Positions 12,401-24,756 of a stretch of 64,000 nt of DNA are shown here, piece after piece. The first letter of the stretch is position 1. Every line of letters starts with the position of its first letter. Position numbers and translations under genes: made by a program. The notes under the pieces were generated by a model. The model did not search any database. It had not been told where the DNA came from and worked only from the letters and a program-made list of their open reading frames with translations. This DNA is from Multifurca ochricompacta (lineage: Eukaryota > Basidiomycota > Agaricomycetes > Russulales > Russulaceae), in assembly GCA_022496185.1 (NCBI GenBank), contig WTXG01000049.1, forward strand, positions 62,001-126,000, given 5' to 3'.

Positions 12401-12813
12401 CTTAGATAAAACATATATCTAAAGATCGGGCATGTGATCAAATCACATTATTAAATTACCACCATATAGCTGCTGCTATAGATAAAAAAGTTGCTATCGC
12501 ATTATCGACTGCATCTAAGCCTCTCAAACCAATTAGGTGAGATAGTTAGTAGTACTGTAGTATTTAAGTATAAGCCTGCCCCATGCCTCTTTACATAATT
12601 TTTTGTTAAATGATACAAAGTTTTCAAACAAGAGCATATATAGGCTTTGGCCTGGAGGCTTCATGGCTAACGCCCGAGCTATCCTTACAACAACTTAGAT
12701 GATGATAACCTAGCTAAATGCTGTCCTTCATACATAAATACAAAATAGTCCCCTTGACTTTCAGAATACTATTGAAAAGGTGCCACTCCGAAAACAGTTC
12801 CATATTTGTAGCT

Positions 12814-15800
12814 CTACACATTGATCCTCGCACCGTGCTTGAACAGCCATTTCTTGATTTCCACATGTCCATTGCGTATCGCTGCGTGCAGAGCACATCC
12901 ATAACTGCCGCCTATTGCATTGACATCAGCGCCATGGTCTAGCAGCGATTTCACGATCTCCAAATGTCCATAGAATGCTGCTGCCTGGAGAGCATATCCA
13001 TAAATGACGCCCTCCGCATTGACATCAGCGCCATAGTGTAGCAGCAATTTCACGATCTCCAAATGTCCATTGGATGCCGCTGCCTGCAGAGCATATCCAA
13101 AATGGCCGCCCTCTGCATTGACATCAGCGCCATGGTCAAGCAGTGATTTCACGAGCTCCAAATGTCCATTGAATGCCGCTTCCTGCAGAGCATATCCATA
13201 ATAGCCGCCCTTCGCATTGACATCGGCGCCATGGTCTAGTAGCGATTTCGCCATCTCCAAATGTCCATTGTGTACAGCTTCGTGCAGAGCATATTTATAA
13301 TGGCCGCGCTCCGCATTGACATCAGCACCATGGTCTAGCAGCAATTTCACGATCTCCAAATGTCCATTGTATGCCGCTGCCTGCAGAGCACATCCATAAT
13401 AGCCGTTCTTCGCATTGACATCAGCACCATAGTGTAGCAGCGATTTCACGATCTCCAAATGTCCACCGGATGCCGCTGCCTGGAGAGCATATCCATAATC
13501 GCCGCTCTTCGCATTAACATCAGCGCCATGGTCTAGCAGCGATTTCACCATCTCCAAATGTCCACCGGATGCCGCTGCCTGGAGAGCACATCCATAACTG
13601 CCGCCTATTGCATTGACATCAGCGCCATGGTCTAGCAGCGATTTCACGATCTCCAAATGTCCACCGGATGCCGCTGCCTGGAGAGCATATCCATAATCGC
13701 CGCCCTCCGCATTGACATCAGCACCATGGTCTAGCAGTGATTTCACCATTTCCAAATGTCCTTTGTATGCCGCCGCGTGCAGAGCATATCCATAATCGCC
13801 GTCTTCCGCATTGACATCAGCGCCATGGTCTAGCAGCGATTTCACCATCTCCAAATGTCTACTGGATGCCGCTAGCTGGAGAGCATATCCATAATGGCTG
13901 CTCTTCGCATTGACATCAGCACCATGGTCTAGCAGCAATTTCACCATCTCCAAATTTCCATTGCGTACCGCTGCGTGCAGAGCATATCCATAAATGCCGC
14001 CCATTGCATTGACATCAGCGCCATGGTCTAGCAGCGATTTCACCATCTCCAAATGTCCATTGCGTACTGCTGCGTGCAGAGCATATTCTTGATGGCCGCT
14101 CTTCGCATTGACATCAGCACCATGGTCTAGCAGCGATTTCACGATCTCCAAATGTCCATTCAATACCGCTGCGTGCAGAGCATATCCATAAATGCCGCCC
14201 TTCGCATTGACATCAGCGCCATGGCTTAGCAGACATTTCACCATCTCCATTTGGCCAATTACGCATGCCGCTTTCAACGGTGTGTCATATTTGCCACCTC
14301 GAGAATTCACACTCCCAGGTTGCCTAATCCCCAGATATTTCACCAGCCCAGGGAAGCCGCAGAAAGCCGCGTAGTATATCGGGTGTACCGAAGTGTCTTC
14401 TGTCCCCTTCTTCTCGGACGAGTCCAAGTCATATATTCCAATCCAAACTAGGAAGTGGGTCTTGTCTGGGTCAAACAACGTTTCCATTCCGTCTCGTAAA
14501 TTCAAGGAGACATCCTCGAATCGTGCGTGACCGACCCAGTGTTCTGCCGCATATCGAGACAACGGGAAGTTCAAGATAGTATTGGTGTCCGTGGTCTTGT
14601 CGAATCTGAGCAGCGTGCTCAGGCATGTCTGCGCAAGCACTCTATGCGACTCTTTGGGGAGAACGTGGTAGCGCCTTTCCGTCGATCCCGCGAGCCGGTC
14701 TGATGTCAGGAATTCCCGCACAGAAAAGTGCGCAAACTGTACAATACGACTCTCTTTTCCTCTGTCATCAACGTGATTGACAATGACAACCAAGCTGGAG
14801 CACGTGGAAAGTACAGCTCCGTTAGAGTCCGGGTTTCGCCAAGTTACGTCATGCTTTGGCATATTGCCAGCCTCGAAATTGAATTCAAGTATCGTCGCAA
14901 CTTCCTCGACTCGGAGTGGACGAGCAGAGAAAGCAAGGCATTGGAACAGGCGATGAGCAAACTTCCAGTCATTATCTTCGATCCTCCGTAGCGTGGCCTC
15001 ATATGTTTCATCCAGTGTTTTTGGGAGTGAATCGAGCGTCAAATGGAAGTTCCTTTGTTGACAGCGGCGCAGTGTCTCCAGTTGGCAGAAAACCCATCTG
15101 AACCTACACCACGACATGAATAATGATCGCGAAATAAATATTCGTTTTAATTTGAAACTTACATTCCATTTGCCTTTTCCGAGAGCGTATTGATCACGAG
15201 TTCCTTTCTCTCCGCCTCCCACATACTCATCATGGGGTCCGTGTTGACGGTTGAGTGGATATATTCGGAGATATCCCGCGCTTGCCCGCTTTCTGCATGA
15301 AGGGATACAAAATGTTGCGCCAGCTCTGTAAAAGCTTTCTGAATATCTGGTTCGGGACGGCTAGTAACGCAGATCCTTAAATTTCGGAGGCGGAGGTCGA
15401 CGAGGTTTTTGATAAGGTCCAATATTTCATCGCGTTTAGACGGCATTCCAGAGAGGGGACATTCATCAATAGCATCAATAATGATGTACACCGGGTCCTG
15501 AACGGGTGTTACGAGCATGGCCTTCAAGGTTTCTGCAAGAACCTTCTCGTCGGGCTGCTTCTCGCCATTATCATGCTTCGAGTACAACTCAGAGACGATT
15601 CTACGATAGGCATCTGACTGGGAACGGAATTGTGTCAAGAGAGAGGACAGTAGACCACGGATACTTTGCTTTTCCTGGTCTCGAAAGTCGCAATAAAAGG
15701 ATGCCAAGTGGTAGGCAGATCCAGGAGAACGCAGATCCTGGATATGCTCAACGATGGTGGAACTGACCATTCAGATGAGTGCTGGCGATACCCTATGATG

Positions 15801-16975
15801 CTAGGCGAACGTACCAAAGGATGCTCTTGCCAGATCCCGCTTTCAAGAAAAGATCGTCAGCAACAAGAAGCACCCAGATAACGCAGTCACCCTACCATTC
15901 CCATTTAACCACAGAAGCGAACCCTCCGATTTCCATTTCTTGAATGTTTCGCCTTCAATGAACCACTTGGCGGTTCCCTCATGGTAAAGTTTCCGCGCAA
16001 CGTTGTGATTTGTGGACGGGTCAGGAGCTGAGAGCCATGTCCGAATGTCCTTGTTCATCTGATCATCTGCAATGAATGTCTTAGCTGCCCTGTCTATAAT
16101 GTTACTACGAAATGGATGACGAACACATCATCTTGTTCACATTACCAAATGTGTGCGCCGCTACGGCGAGAGACTCTTCCCGGGTCAATTTGTCTAACCT
16201 CTGAAGGGCGTCCTGGACCTCATTATCCCCTATCAGCGTCCTTCCGTACGCCCCTGCCAAACGTTTACTCGCGGGAGCATAAAAACGGTAGTTCACTCAC
16301 TGAGCCGACCTTTCTTAATCTTTTTCGTCGCCAGAGCGAGGATGGTGAGCAGTTCCGCCATCGTCTTGACCAAAATCTCGAGCATGGACTCGGTAATGGA
16401 AGTCTCAGGGGAAGTGTATATCTTGAGGCGGAAGAGAAAACCTTGCATGGATTCGAAGAGATCGTGTATAGAATCAAAATCTTTACTGAGTTTCTTTGAC
16501 GCCTTGGTACGAAGGTGAGATAACTAGTTGGAAGCAAGGGAGGGGGATACGAACAGAGAGAAGGGAGCTAATGGCAGGAAATATGACACGTGCGGGTGGA
16601 AACACCTGAAAAACAAAATTGTAAGCCGGTCATAATGAATGGGCCACACTAATCAGGACTTACCGAACCAATACAGTGGACTAGTGGTGTGTAGTTCGTG
16701 AGGGCGAGGATTATAGTCACAGTTGGTTTAAGTCCCCTAAGGAGCTGCATCTTGCGATCGCCGTTCCGGAAATTGTTAAACCAAGATTTTCCTCCTTGAA
16801 GTACGTCGATCACGGCGTCTGCGGTGTTGCATCCTTTCAACTTCTTGAGAAGCTGGTGTTCGGACAGATTTGTGCCTGTTTTTGTAAGATACTGATCCAG
16901 GGCTGTCTTTAGGATGAGCTCCAAATGAGAAGAGGAGGCAATTGTGAGAGTTTGTGAGGGAGAAGCTGAAGACAT
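12814..16975 (-). CDS. STAND/NLR receptor: Goodbye domain - NACHT - ankyrin repeats
   Basis: Intracellular NLR-type receptor read in about eight exons from Met 16975. The N-terminal Goodbye domain has ALDQYLTKTGTNL, GCNTADAVIDVL and LKPTV, then after introns FRLKIYTSPET and LALATKKIKKGRL. The RTLIGDNEVQDALQRLDKLT linker follows. NACHT: Walker A GNAGSGKS is split by an intron at about 15835-15895. The next segments are ILCSTIVEHI, Walker B YIIIDAIDECPL and ICVTSRPEPDI. A helical arm (LPKTLDETYEATL, FAHFSVREFL) leads to an ankyrin domain: one degenerate unit, then 14 units of 33 residues containing GADVNA. Stop is TAG at 12814-12816. Fungal Goodbye/NACHT proteins are thought to act in non-self recognition and programmed cell death. 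The ligand is unknown. No lesion was found, so this copy is probably functional. Confidence 0.9.
12820..14260 (-). repeat. ankyrin-coding tandem array, 99-bp unit, 14 copies
   Basis: In-frame DNA tandem repeat inside the NLR gene. Each unit is 99 bp and encodes a 33-residue ankyrin motif of the form GADVNA-x-GG-x-YG-x-AL-x-AA...GHLE-x-VKSLLDH. Units are nearly identical at DNA level. Variation is concentrated at a few positions: the two residues after GADVNA, the residue before YG, and the residues after AAA. The inverted paralog has only four such units. Confidence 0.92.
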
Positions 16976-17649
16976 GAAGATAGACTGGGTTATGGGCAAT
17001 AGAGAGAAGAGTAAGAGGATCCCTGGGAAAGGCGGTGGATGGTCATTGATGGTTTTTGTATAGATAACCGCCTGAAAACGATGATAGCCGCTGGGACGTA
17101 GAGGCAACACAGATACTTCATTTAAGGTATGTCTCAAGTGATGGTTAAACTGAATGTTGCAGACGAGGCACCAGAACGGGTCATGGAATGTCAGATGATC
17201 AAGGCACGACAGCGCAGTCTGAGATGAAATCACCTAGAAAGGTAGTCGTAATAGATAAAGATAAGATAAGAGAACACTCACTTCTGAAGTGAATTGTACA
17301 CGGAAAGGATCCTTAAGTACTGTAAATGAGTGTAGTATATAACCGAGACAGTAAGGATTATGTCTAATCAACTAAGTATTCACGGGAAGGTAAAACACAG
17401 TCCTGCTGCTGCTGCACAGCACATAACCCAACTATCAGCACTGCACTGCACGACAGGAGTCACAAGAGAGGTAAATTTAATCTAGTTAGTCCTGCATTAT
17501 GACATGTTCGCGTGTAGAAAACTTGTGTAGAACTTATCGATAGCAATCATTTGGCCGCCTTGCTCACCATGAGCAAGCATATCTAGAGTTGACTGAATGT
17601 CTATTCAACTACCGTAACAGGACCAGGACAAGTAGGTGACGCATTCCGC
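16976..17649. other. AKR-NLR spacer
   Basis: About 670 bases between the AKR stop and NLR start, with no coding signal. It should contain the NLR promoter. Parts are recognisable in the inverted copy at 46670-47127, showing that the spacer was duplicated together with both genes. Confidence 0.5.
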
Positions 17650-19188
17650 TCATTCCTCTAGCACAACCGTGCGACGACAAGCAAAGCCGCCCAAACTTCC
17701 GTGCATGACAGCAAACACGACCAAAAACACGACGACAAGCACGATCCCAAACCTGCTTCCCATCACGCCCACACCCACACCTACACCAACACCTCGACGA
17801 ACTCCGACCGGTACATCCGAGCCTAGCTTCCAGTCCCGACTAGCAGACAATGGGGAACCTTTAGCGCCAGCTTCATCAATAGCAACTATTTCTTCAGGTG
17901 TAAGTTCCGCTAGTTGAGGGACAGACAGGTATTCATCTAATCGGGTCCGTTTCCCAGTGGTGGTGACCACGACGATTCCCTTCGCATGCGCCCACTTGAA
18001 GATCACCTGACCCGGTGTACCTCCGATCCTAGCTGCGATCCTAGCGAGTACGGGGTCGACAGCTCCACCAGGAAATGTTGTAATAGGGCTTCCAAACAAA
18101 AAAAAAAAAAAAAAAAAAGCCGCGTTTGTCGTTACTTGGAAGAACTAGGGAAAGGGAAAGGGGGAGGGGGGTGGGGGGGAATCGGAACTCACGCGAGACT
18201 GCCGTAAGCTTCGGTCACGATACCATGCTTCGCTGAAAACTCCAGCACGTCCTTCCACGAAGCGTAATTGTACGGATGAAGCCGGATCTGGTCATATAAT
18301 GGAACATTCAGCCTTGGGATTTAAACGCCCCCCCCCTCTCTCTCTCTCCCTCACCTGGTTCACAGCCGGGACCCTCTTTCCCGTCTTGACGATGCGCTGT
18401 AATAGATCCAGGGTAAAATTGCTAACCCCAATACTCCTACCAGAGGTGAGGAGGGCTAGATCCTCCCAGGAAAAGAAAAAGAAAGACGTACTTGGCAAGC
18501 CCAGCATCCTTCACTTTGTTCATCTCTTCCCAAAGTCCCTCAACATCATCATTTTCAACACTCCATAATCCATGAACAAGATACAAATCGAGATGTTTTA
18601 ATCCCAACTAGTAGAAAATGGAGGAGGCGGGTTGATTAATTGGGGGTTTGGTCTGTTCAAAGGCGTGTGTGTGTGTGTGTGTGTGTCGTACCTTTTGCAA
18701 ACTAGAATGTACTTCTTCTAACACCACACCACCATCATACTTGGTCGTGATCCAAACATCCTCTCGCCCAAGTCCGCTCTCCCGTATCGCCTTGCCGACG
18801 AACTGCTCGTTCGCATAGACTGTTTTGTTCCAAAAGAAAATATATCATTCAGCTCTGAACGCGAAACGCAAATAAAAATAAAAATGAACAAAAAAAAGAT
18901 GCAAAAAAAAAAAACGCACTGGCGGCTGTGTCGAGGTGCGAAAATCCCGCTTCTAGCGCTTGTTCCACGACTTCGGTCACGTCCTGTGTATATATGTCCA
19001 TGTTACAGTCATCGATCAGGTCTTTTTTTTTGTCAGAGCACATACCTCGAACTTGAATTTAGAACCCGTGCCAAACGCAAGCACTGGGATCTGTATATCA
19101 TTTATCATTATTTTTATTATTATTACTATGAAAGAAGTGTCGTATTTACCTGATTTCCATCGTTGAGTGTAATTCTAGGGACTGACAT
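17650..19188 (-). CDS. aldo-keto reductase with C-terminal membrane tail
   Basis: NADPH-dependent AKR of about 335 residues in eight exons, starting ATG at 19188 (MSVPRITLNDGNQ). The catalytic tetrad is visible: Asp in HLDTAAIYANE, Tyr in the same motif, Lys in ITTKYDG and His in LVHGLW. SIGVSNF, VNQIRLHPY, EAYGSLAP and the cofactor-loop GIVVVTTTGKRTR follow, then LDEYLSVPQLAELTPEE. Splice joins keep frame when the acceptor before IRLHPY is taken at about 18290. The extra C-terminus is unusual: SRDWKLGSDVPVG, a Gly-Val run, a hydrophobic segment GIVLVVVFLVVFAVM and a short polar tail, suggesting tail anchoring in a membrane. It is transcribed in the same direction as, and upstream of, the NLR gene; the pair was duplicated as a unit. 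The substrate is unknown. Confidence 0.88.
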
Positions 19189-19564
19189 GGATGTTCAACT
19201 CGAAGGAAAGACCTGGCCCTCATGAATCAGATCACAAATAATGGCGTCAATTCCCAATAAATGGTGTGTGTGTGTGTGAGAAATTCCACATAATCAACAA
19301 AAAAAAACATCGCAATGCACAAAAGCAATACACAACACACAACATTGATAACTACAATAAGAACGAAATAGACCTATTGCCGCCAAAGCAAATAACAACG
19401 CATAAACATGCACACACGTATATACGAGCTAAATCTCCGTCGGTCATAGTGAGTGAGTGAGATCAGTGACCCGGGAGGCGCAAATGGTGTCGCCCAGGGG
19501 TTTGCAAGTCCATTTTTTACCTGGACTACCATTTTGCCCAAAAAACTGCTCTTTCTGCGATTCA
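19189..19564. other. short intergenic region between Galpha 3' end and AKR 5' end
   Basis: Contains a GT run (about 19264-19279) and A-rich sequence; no gene is seen. It is downstream of Galpha and upstream of the AKR, so it should include the AKR promoter. Confidence 0.35.
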
Positions 19565-21721
19565 TTACATGAGCTTGAGCGTTTTCAGGTTAATCCGTAA
19601 TATTGCTTCGCGGACTAGAACCCTAGTGAGACCTTGACACCAACTAATTATGGAATTATAGAACACTCACCACTCGTGATGATCTGAGCAGTCTTCGCCT
19701 TATCTATCACCGCCGTGAAGTGAACTGCATATAGTTACGATAATCCCCGGTCAGCACCATCCTCCGGTTCTCTTGTTTCATCATACTCACTGAACAACTC
19801 TCGGTCACGATTGCTCGAGTTTTGATTGTGCAACAACCCAAACTTATTGCGCAAGTCTAAAACGTTACATCAGCGATACGATTAGTCATCCATCCTTCTC
19901 GAGTTGACTGAAACTGCAAAACGCACACTTTGACACCGGCTCGTATTCATTCGGCCGGTCACCGTATGTAAGCAAATGATTCTTCAACTGAACACCAGCT
20001 TCTATCTTTTCCCGCAGAAGGTCGCACTTGTTTAGGAATAACACGATCGGAACTTTTTCCAGCAGCTTATTTGAGACGACCGCGCGCCACAGGAGAAGCG
20101 AATCCTCCAAGCGATTAACACGTGAGTCCTGTGACACCAAACAATTGGGAATCAGAGCAGTAGCAGACAAATATAACCTAGACGGACGGGCACGTACCTC
20201 CGTGAGCACTTGATCAAACGCTGATATAGGCGCCAAGAAAATGATGGCATTCACTATCAAGTGGGGCTCAGAAAAGAAGAGTGTGGAAAAAAGAAGATAT
20301 GGGCGCACCGTCTTGGAAAAACGGCGCCCATGCATGGCGCTGACTGCGAGAACCGCCAACATCATAAATCACCCAATTGCTGTTTCCTCTTATGCTTCCC
20401 ATATTGATCGTGAATGAATGTTCCACCACCCCAACAGTTTTCAGTCGTGCTTTGAGAACGTCCTCTAAATCCACCACGATCAGAATGTGCCCCAAGGAAA
20501 TATGGACGGTACAGGGTGAACACGCACCGTCGGTGGGCGCGTACATCTTCGCCGTGATGCGCTCAATTTCATCGAGATAGCTGGGATACATATCAAATTA
20601 ATTAGCCTGGCCGAGCGCTCGAATATAATTAGGCGCAGACGCACAATCCACTGCTCTCTTGCAGCCTCACCCGCTTCTCTACCAAGCGTCGGCGCACCCA
20701 TTCGTCTTTCCAGAGACGGTTCATTGAGTTCCGACAGCTTTCCAAGGTATGAACAGGATCTGAGGGATCTTCCCACCATGGCACTGAAACTGATGCCGAT
20801 TTCCGTTTCGAACGGCTTCGGCCTAATGTGAGAGCACGCTTCCAGTTGCTCGTCGTGCGCACAGCATATTCGCCACGCGGTACAGACCATCCAGGTGCAC
20901 TCCCGTCCCCAAGACGGGTCGCCTCGTCTTCGTCGTCGTCTTCACGTAAATTACGAATGAGACGAGCCTCCAATTCGAGTACGGGCGCTAGCGCTGTGCT
21001 GTATTCGGCATACTTCTCAGCGGCGATACGGCGGGTTTCTGGGTCCGTTGAAACTGAGGAGACTGCGGTCTGACCGTCGCTGAGAAGGGACGCAGTGTCT
21101 GAGAGCTCGGATATCTCCTCTTCCCGCTCGGCAGAGATAGTGTCAAGGACTCTGTGAGGTGATGAGTGTGAGGAGGACAAGTAATATGGGGTGGAAAGCA
21201 CCTTCGAACGGAGCGGACGAGGTTGAGGTAGATAACGATTCGCCATGCCATTCGCTCCGCTTGGAAGGCTGCTGGTGTATGTAGGAGCTGGAACTCTGCG
21301 GTACAGGTGAGCGTGGGAATATATGCAGACGGGTCAATGGATGATGAGGAGACTTGTATGCGTAAGCCGAGAGTGGTAGTCACGCGGTCATCAAGCAGAT
21401 GCATACTCCTTTTTTCAAACCAAACGACCATCAAAGGCAAAGAAGAATGATGAGAAACCCACGTTTGAGAGTTGTGCTTTTCCCGCTCTCGCTTTGACCC
21501 AAGAGGAGGATCTTAACGTCGGGCTTGTTCTTCTTGAGTTCTGCTCGCTCCACCCGTAGTTGCTCATCGATAGCGTCACTAATATGTTTAGCTTGTTGCT
21601 CTGCGAGTATCCTCATCTCACGCTGAGCTGGTGTCTCATCTGAGGGGGACGGAGGACGGCATCTAATGGGTCGGTTAAAGAATGACGATGATTCTGAGGG
21701 ATAGATTTGGCTGCGACCATG
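19565..21721 (-). CDS. heterotrimeric G-protein alpha subunit, divergent basidiomycete type
   Basis: GTPase signal transducer on the inner plasma membrane. From Met 21721 the N-terminus (LTDPLDAVLRPP) is followed by DETPAQREMR and the P-loop GQSESGKSTTLKQFQL, split by an intron. The helical domain (RMAWRIVIYLNLVRSVR) has an Asp/Ser-rich insertion of over 100 residues absent from animal Galpha. Switch I is DVLKARLKTVGVVEH, retaining Arg and Thr. Switch II is DVGGSRSQRHAW, with Ser where canonical Galpha has the catalytic Gln. NKCD for guanine recognition follows; the TCAT motif is degenerate (HFTAVID). The last exon encodes REAILRINLKTLKLM. About nine exons. Joining LRPP to DETPAQ needs one extra base in the five-G run at 21644-21648. 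No N-terminal MG myristoylation start is seen. Confidence 0.85.
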
Positions 21722-22622
21722 TTGATGATGAGGGGATGAGGAGAAACAGAGTGATGAAATGATGTAGGCGTAGCAGGTATATAACGGGGAATCTGGAGGT
21801 TGACAGAACGTGGAGTGTGATGGAAGATGGCCGTCGCAAGTGCAGCGGCTCGAGTGAGGTGGTATCAAGTTGGGAAAGTGAAGTACCTGAGAGTTCTAAC
21901 GGACAGGCTGGCAACCGTGATAGAACGGGGATGGAATGGACCGAAAGGGGGAGGGGAAAGGATGGAAAGGCAGAAATGATGCAAGCAAGAGTAAGAGTAA
22001 GAATAAGAGTAAGATTGGAAGGACCAAGTAGAGAGGACGAGAAGGAGGAGGGTGAGGGAGGGTGAGAGAGAGGGAGGGGGGACGAGGAAGAGACAAGACA
22101 AATGACAAGTAGTTAATTATTATTTGATAACGTACAAAAGGGAAGAGAAGGAAGGTGAAAGTGTTGATGAACGTGATGAGGACCCAGTTATCCCAAAAAG
22201 TACTACCAATTACTTCTTTTTCCCTGCCTTGCCTTCCACAGGTACAGTCCGCGGGTCCCTGTCTAGATCTCCTGGTCTTGCTCGTTACTGTTCCCTTTCT
22301 TACTTGGCTTGGCAACAACTGTCATCATTGTGGCAGTGGGTAAGTGTATGAAGAATATTTGGCAACGTAAACCTGTCCAAGAACCCTGTAACATCATCAT
22401 CATCAGATCAGCATCAGGAGTTCATATGTACTATGTACTGTACGACGGTAAACACAGATACAAACAAGTCCGTGGACTCCACGTGATTTTGATCTTCTCA
22501 CGCATGCGCGTCGCGTCCTCAGTACGCTCAAGCCTGAGGTCGACTGTTCCTGGTCGACTGCTGCTACTGTTGCTCTGTTTCTGTTCTGTTCTTCTCTTTA
22601 CAAAAAATCGATACCTTTAATC
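21722..22622. promoter_or_regulatory. divergent intergenic region between Galpha and proteasome alpha5
   Basis: About 900 bases. A long purine-rich plus-strand tract (about 21900-22110, GA/AAG-rich) precedes the Galpha start on the opposite strand, and CT-rich sequence lies before 22623. No exon is recognised. Confidence 0.35.
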
Positions 22623-23824
22623 ATGTTTTTAACTCGTTCAGAGTACGGTAAGCTTTAATTTGTTCTTTCAATATGTATATCCTAATATCATTAACGTTCT
22701 TTCTCCATTCAAGACCGCGGCGTCAACACATTCTCACCTGAAGGACGATTATTCCAAGGTCAGAACACAATGTTTTTTTTTTTTAAATTAGAAACATCCA
22801 ATCTGATCAGAGAGCTACAGTCGAATATGCTATCGAGGCCATCAAAGTATGTCCTCACCATATGTGGGGTGTGAATGACGCATTTAAAACAGGGTCGTGT
22901 TCCTCCCTCCCCCACCATCCCTTACCCCTATCTCCACCTCTCCAGCTTGGTTCCACAACCGTAGGAATCCGCACGCAACACGGCGTCGTCCTCGGCGTCG
23001 AGAAACGCGTTCAATCACCTCTACTCGAAGCTTCTTCGATAGAGAAGATAATGGAGATCGATACACATCTAGGCTGTGCCATGTCCGGTCTCACTGCCGA
23101 CGCGCGGACCATGGTCGATCACGCTCGCGTCACCGCCCAAAACCATGTGTTCACCTATGACGAGCGAATCAAGATTGAGAGCGTCACTCAAGCAGTTTGC
23201 GACCTCGCCCTCCGTTTTGGCGAGAGTGTTCATGATGAAGACGCTATGATGAGCCGACCGTTTGGTGTTGCCCTGCTGATTGCTGGAATTGATGAACTCG
23301 GTCCACAACTGTGCGTAAAATTTCTCCATGATTTACATATTTCGTTCCTTTCCTTTTCTTTTTTTTTCTAATTTTATGGACGAACTTGTAGATACCATAC
23401 CGATCCTTCAGGGACGTTCGTCAGATACGATGCCAAGGCGATCGGCTCTGGCTCTGAGGCAGCGCAAAGCGAGCTTCAAGACAAGTGGCACTCGGTGCGT
23501 TGCTCCCCTCCCCCCCCCCCCCCCCCCCACCTCTCCCCGTCTTTGTCCCGAATTGGAACTTATGGTTCCTTCCCCCCCTTTGTTAGCAAATGACCCTCAG
23601 AGAAGCTCAAGTGCTTGTGTTGAGAGTTCTCAAACAAGTCATGGAAGAAAAGCTCGACCAACATAACGTTCAGCTCGCTGAGGTACGAAATATCACGTGA
23701 CCAATCCATCCTCCAAACTTCTTTTCTAATATCCTAATCCTATTAACCGCGCCAGGTGACCACCGACCAAGGGTTCCATATTCTGGACGAGATTGCGCTG
23801 AAGGAAGTTATAGATACGATGTAA
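22623..23824 (+). CDS. PUP2: 20S proteasome subunit alpha type 5
   Basis: Structural alpha5 subunit of the 20S proteasome core. ATG at 22623 opens a very short exon (MFLTRSEY), then after an intron [15 protein letters not shown], the alpha-subunit N-terminal signature. Next come [69 protein letters not shown] and [13 protein letters not shown]. After further introns: [22 protein letters not shown], the [20 protein letters not shown] helix and a C-terminal [19 protein letters not shown] with a stop at 23822-23824. At least seven exons. The frame is intact. One intron contains a run of about 20 C (near 23509). Essential housekeeping gene. Confidence 0.95.
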
Positions 23825-24756
23825 GTTTGTAGCACCAAATTTAAATCCGCTGGCGGGCCGGTACGCGCTACTGCCAAGGTTGTATCACCATTATATTTTT
23901 TTTTTTTTTGGAAATTTGCTTGAAAAGAAAACAAGATCGAAAGAAAAAATAAAAATTCCCAGGATGACTCAACCCTCGCCCCCTCTGCGACTTGTACCTC
24001 CACACATAAGACAGGTCTTTGTGTGGCTATTTGGGAAGGAGGGGAGGGAATCCGTTTTATTTCAGCAACAAAAATATCTTCCTTATGTTCTCTTATCATT
24101 TCCTTCCCCCCCCCAAGCCCAAAGATGATGGTGGTAGTCATGAGCGTTTCCCCCCCCCTAGGTTTAAATGAGCCTGTTTGTGTATGTAGAACGACGACTA
24201 CGAAAAAAAAAAGTAGAAACGAAAAAGGGTGTGAAAAATGACACAAGAGGGGGGGGGGGCGACGGGTTTAATTGGTTGGTAGTTTCCCTTCTCCCCCCTC
24301 CTCCCCACCACCTCCCACCCTACACCTGAGCGTCCGCAGCAAGGTAATGTGATATTACACAGAAGTATCGAACCCTAAGCGATGACTTTATAAAAAATCA
24401 TATGATGATGGTGATTATGATGATGATGGGGATGAGTGGTAATGATGACGGACGATGGAGCGGCTGTAAAAAGGGTATCGAAAAAATGATGCTTGGAACC
24501 CCCCTCCCTCCCCTCTTCTTCTATCTTTATCTGCTTCTTCTTCTTCCTCATAAACATATAAGCGAAATCACAAGACAACAACAAAGAAAAAAAAAAAGAA
24601 CGAAGTGTGTCAATGACATTCAAAAAAATACAAAGCAGTAGAAAAAAAAAAAAACAGAAACAGAAAATGGGCCCACAGGGCCAGAAAAAAAAAAACCCCC
24701 CCCCCTCCTTTTCTTCCCTTTTCCATTTTAACCCCTCCCCCCCTTCCCCCCCCCAT
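23825..24756. other. convergent intergenic region
   Basis: Over 900 bases between the 3' ends of PUP2 and the next gene. It is dominated by homopolymer A, C and G runs (for example 24248-24260) and a GAT/GATG-rich stretch at 24400-24445. Only 3' UTR sequence is expected. Confidence 0.4.

Larger units (their letters stand above)
12600..19100 (-). repeat. left arm of large inverted duplication (AKR + NLR cassette, intact copy)
   Basis: This block reads on the minus strand in the same order (AKR, spacer, NLR) as 45310-63180 does on the plus strand. Similarity covers exons, introns, the AKR-NLR spacer (for example CAAGTTCTACAC near 17530 and 46810) and sequence beyond the NLR stop (TTGTTGTAAGGATAGCT near 12695, versus 55633-55648). 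The left arm has no large insertion and serves as the empty-site reference for the transposons in the right arm. Confidence 0.85.
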
